From the NCBI GenBank assembly GCA_900556935.1, contig USQL01000030.1, positions 1 through 23,724 of the forward strand: a DNA stretch of 23,724 nt, read 5' to 3'. The translations under genes and the position numbers were made by a program. The notes beneath the pieces are model-generated. The model ran no database searches. It saw only the letters and a program-made list of their open reading frames with translations, and was not told the origin of the DNA. Shown in pieces: positions 21,516-23,724 of this stretch; position 1 is the first letter of the stretch; each line of letters starts with the position of its first letter. This stretch comes from an uncultured Eubacteriales bacterium. GTDB lineage: Bacteria > Bacillota > Clostridia > Oscillospirales > Oscillospiraceae.

Positions 21516-22537
21516 ATCTCAAATCCATGACCCTGCCGGAACTGTCCCAGCTGTTTAAGGACATGGGCCAGCCGGCCTTTCGGGCAAAACAGGTGTATAC
21601 CTGGCTTCACAAGGGCGTTCGCGGCTACGGGGAGATGACGAACCTTCCGAAAGGACTGCGGGAGACCCTGGAAGGGGAGTATCCCATTTGCCCGCCACAG
21701 GTGGTGCGCAAGCAGGAATCCCAAAAGGACGGCACCGTCAAGTACCTCTGGCAGCTCTCCGATGGGAACTGCGTGGAGACGGTGCTCATGCGCTATCACT
21801 ACGGCAACACCGTCTGCATCTCCACAGAGGTGGGCTGCCGCATGGGCTGCGCCTTCTGCGCCTCCACCCTGGGAGGTTTGGTGCGGCGCTTAGAGCCCTT
21901 TGAAATGCTGGACCAGGTGCTCTTTACCCAGGCGGATTCCGGCCTGCCCATTTCCCACATCGTGCTCATGGGCATCGGGGAGCCCCTGGACAATTTTGAC
22001 AACGTGATGCGCTTTTTGAAGCTGGTGAACAGCCCTGAGGGCATGAATATCTCCATGCGGCACATCAGCCTGTCTACCTGCGGACTGGTGCCCAAAATCG
22101 ACGAGCTGGCGAAGCGAAATTTGCAGCTGACCCTGTCCGTCTCCCTCCACGCCCCCAACGACGGGGTAAGGGACAAAATCATGCCGGTGAACAAGGCCTA
22201 CCCCAGCGGGGAACTGATTGATGCCTGCCGCCGGTACTATGCCGCCACTTCCCGCCGGATTTCCTTTGAGTATGCCATGATTTCCGGAGTCAACGACAGC
22301 GTGGAAAACGCCAGGGAGCTGTTAAGACGGATGAAGGGGCTTCCCTGCCACTTCAATCTGATTCCCCTCAACCACGTGGAGGAGAGTCCCTTAAAGCCCA
22401 GCTCCCGGGAGAATGTGGCGGCCTTCCAGAAGACCCTGGAAGACGGCGGCATCCCCGCAACGGTCCGCCGGACCCTGGGCGGCGACATCGATGCCTCCTG
22501 CGGCCAGCTGCGGCGGAAATACAATAAAGAAAAATAG
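21512..22537 (+). CDS. rlmN: 23S rRNA/tRNA adenine-C2 methyltransferase RlmN
   Basis: A radical SAM enzyme that methylates A2503 of 23S rRNA and A37 of some tRNAs (E. coli numbering). The protein has 341 residues. The cluster cysteines are Cys109, Cys113 and Cys116 in CRMGCAFCAS. The two mechanistic cysteines expected for RlmN are at 102 (VCISTEVGC, seven before the cluster motif, as in E. coli) and 330 (DASCGQLR). GIGEPLDN and LSVSLHAPND are further family motifs. The Gly-rich typing as RlmN rather than Cfr is supported by genomic context. It starts within the rsmB stop (ATGA). Confidence 0.95.
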   Translation: MNLKSMTLPELSQLFKDMGQPAFRAKQVYTWLHKGVRGYGEMTNLPKGLRETLEGEYPICPPQVVRKQESQKDGTVKYLWQLSDGNCVETVLMRYHYGNTVCISTEVGCRMGCAFCASTLGGLVRRLEPFEMLDQVLFTQADSGLPISHIVLMGIGEPLDNFDNVMRFLKLVNSPEGMNISMRHISLSTCGLVPKIDELAKRNLQLTLSVSLHAPNDGVRDKIMPVNKAYPSGELIDACRRYYAATSRRISFEYAMISGVNDSVENARELLRRMKGLPCHFNLIPLNHVEESPLKPSSRENVAAFQKTLEDGGIPATVRRTLGGDIDASCGQLRRKYNKEK

Positions 22538-22554
22538 AAAAAGAGGTGCAAGCC

Positions 22555-23286
22555 ATGCAAAGCTGGGGCCTGACGGACCAGGGATGTGTCCGGAAACAGA
22601 ATCAGGACGCTTTTCATATTGAGAAACTGGGACGGGGAAGTCTGCTGTGCGTGGTCTGCGACGGCATGGGGGGCGCCAAGTCCGGCAATATCGCCAGCTC
22701 CCTGGCCGTGGACGTGTTTGTCCAGGAGGTCAAGCGCAGCTGGTCCGGCAAAGCGGACTGGGACAAATGCGATATGATTCTCCGCAGTGCCGTGAAGCTG
22801 GCAAACTTTACGGTGTATGACCAGGCAAAGCAGTTTGAGGAATTCGACGGCATGGGCACCACCCTGGTGGCGGCGCTGATTCGGAAGAATCAGGCCTCCA
22901 TTGTCAATGTAGGCGACAGCCGGTGCTACAGCATCTCCTCCGGCTCCATCCGCCAGGTCACCAAGGACCACTCGGTGGTCCAGATGATGGTGGACCGGGG
23001 AGAGCTGACCCCGGAGACCGCCAAGAGCTTCCCGGGAAAGAACCTCATCACCCGGGCCGTGGGCACAGAGCCCACCATTCTATGTGACCTCTACCGCCAG
23101 GAACTGGAAAAGGGAAGCTACCTGCTCCTGTGCTCCGACGGACTGAGCAACATGCTGGATGACCAGGAGATGCTCTTCGAGGTAGTCCACGGGGTCAACA
23201 AACAAAAGTGCTGCAAGCGACTGCTGGACATTGCGAAAATGCGGGGCTCCCCGGACAATGTGACCAGCATTCTGGTGTCGATTTAA
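22555..23286 (+). CDS. stp: PP2C-family serine/threonine phosphatase (Stp/PrpC)
   Basis: A cytoplasmic metal-dependent phosphatase that counters the adjacent kinase. The protein has 243 residues. PP2C motifs in order are RKQNQDAF (13-20), VCDGMGG (34-40), MGTTLVAAL, NVGDSRCY, TKDHSVV, LLCSDGLSNML and GSPDNVTSILV, giving the metal-binding aspartates. The ATG at 22555 follows AGAGG at 8 nt, so an in-frame GTG at 22546 is less likely. It lies 17 nt after rlmN and 23 nt before prkC, the standard Bacillota arrangement. Confidence 0.95.
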   Translation: MQSWGLTDQGCVRKQNQDAFHIEKLGRGSLLCVVCDGMGGAKSGNIASSLAVDVFVQEVKRSWSGKADWDKCDMILRSAVKLANFTVYDQAKQFEEFDGMGTTLVAALIRKNQASIVNVGDSRCYSISSGSIRQVTKDHSVVQMMVDRGELTPETAKSFPGKNLITRAVGTEPTILCDLYRQELEKGSYLLLCSDGLSNMLDDQEMLFEVVHGVNKQKCCKRLLDIAKMRGSPDNVTSILVSI

Positions 23287-23309
23287 CGGGTCAGGAAAGG
23301 AGCGGCAAT

Positions 23310-23724
23310 ATGAATCACTATATTGGACAGCTGCTGGATGACCGGTACGAAATCCTGGAGGTCATCGGCACCGGCGGCATGGCCGTGGTATACAAAGCGC
23401 TGGATCACCGGCTGAACCGGCCTGTGGCCATTAAAATCTTAAAAGACGAATTTTCGGGAGACGATGAGTTCCGCCGCCGGTTCCGGGCGGAGGGCGAGGC
23501 GGTGGCCATGCTGAGCCATCCCAACATCGTCCAGGTCTACGACGTTTCCTCCTCGGATACGGCAAACTACCTGGTGATGGAGCTGATTGACGGCATCTCC
23601 CTGAAGCAATATATGGAAGTCAAAGGGGTGCTCAACTGGAAGGAGACCCTGCACTTTGCCCTGCAGATTGCCAAGGGCCTGGAGCACGCCCACAGCCGGG
23701 GCATTGTCCACCGGGACATCAAGC
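23310..23724 (+). CDS. prkC: PrkC-type serine/threonine kinase (3' end outside window)
   Basis: The first 138 codons of a Hanks-type kinase. The glycine-rich loop GTGGMAVVYKA (20-30), the ATP-anchoring Lys42 in VAIKIL, Glu61 in the C-helix, the hinge YLVMELIDG and the catalytic HRD (134-136) are visible. The window ends inside the catalytic loop. By family, a transmembrane segment and extracellular PASTA domains that sense muropeptides should follow, but none can be seen here. AAGGAG lies 7 nt before the ATG. Pairing with stp supports the call. Confidence 0.93.
   Translation, partial: MNHYIGQLLDDRYEILEVIGTGGMAVVYKALDHRLNRPVAIKILKDEFSGDDEFRRRFRAEGEAVAMLSHPNIVQVYDVSSSDTANYLVMELIDGISLKQYMEVKGVLNWKETLHFALQIAKGLEHAHSRGIVHRDIK

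Noticed and set aside
1..23724. CRISPR array, tRNA or rRNA genes, insertion sequence with transposase
   Set aside because: I saw no regularly spaced direct repeats, no cloverleaf or rRNA signature, and no transposase or integrase gene.

Overview
The window looks like a chromosomal core segment of a GC-rich, anaerobic, low-branching Bacillota member, most likely a gut Clostridia of the Oscillospiraceae/Ruminococcaceae type. This is inferred from gene content and order: cdaA-cdaR, yicC-remA-gmk-rpoZ-priA-def-fmt-rsmB-rlmN-stp-prkC, MEP-pathway ispD-ispF, rnpB, strong AGGAGG-type ribosome binding sites, and abundant GC-rich hairpin repeats of the kind scattered through such genomes. No taxon can be proven by reading alone.

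Layout. (1) 1-600: a hairpin repeat, other repeat relics and a short unrecognised coding remnant, closed by a terminator-like hairpin. (2) 621-3200, minus strand: rnpB (RNase P RNA) with a near-consensus promoter and a terminator, then a second promoter driving aroF (DAHP synthase), a GNAT acetyltransferase and a NUDIX hydrolase. (3) 3241-6082, plus strand: a promoter divergent from rnpB drives murD-ispD-ispF (peptidoglycan and isoprenoid precursor synthesis). A 189-bp perfect-ended hairpin repeat lies in the murD leader. (4) 6079-6650: a compact, apparently undescribed element. A ~140-nt RNA with a perfect TTGACA-17-TATAAT promoter runs rightward. A convergent TTGACA-16-TATAAT transcript runs leftward and carries a ~30-codon hydrophobic ORF. 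Each has its own terminator, and the rightward RNA is fully antisense to the 3' part of the leftward one. This is the architecture of a type I toxin-antitoxin module. (5) 6651-7996: a DUF3343 (Se/S carrier-like) gene coupled to a class V aminotransferase (cysteine desulfurase family). (6) 8063-11535: a cobalamin riboswitch followed by a binding-protein-dependent ABC importer (lipoprotein, FecCD permease, ATPase) and a terminator. (7) 11751-23724: a long plus-strand run of c-di-AMP synthesis, RNA processing, GMP kinase, RNA polymerase omega, replication restart, N-formyl-methionine metabolism, rRNA methylation, and a PP2C phosphatase with a PrkC-type kinase that is cut by the window end. Two further inverted-repeat elements sit between gmk/rpoZ and priA/def.

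How it works together: the right half links envelope and growth control (c-di-AMP, Stp/PrkC) with translation maturation (def, fmt, rsmB, rlmN), as in many Bacillota. The importer should be switched off by cobalamin through its leader. The candidate antisense toxin module and the repeat placed inside the murD leader are the least ordinary parts.
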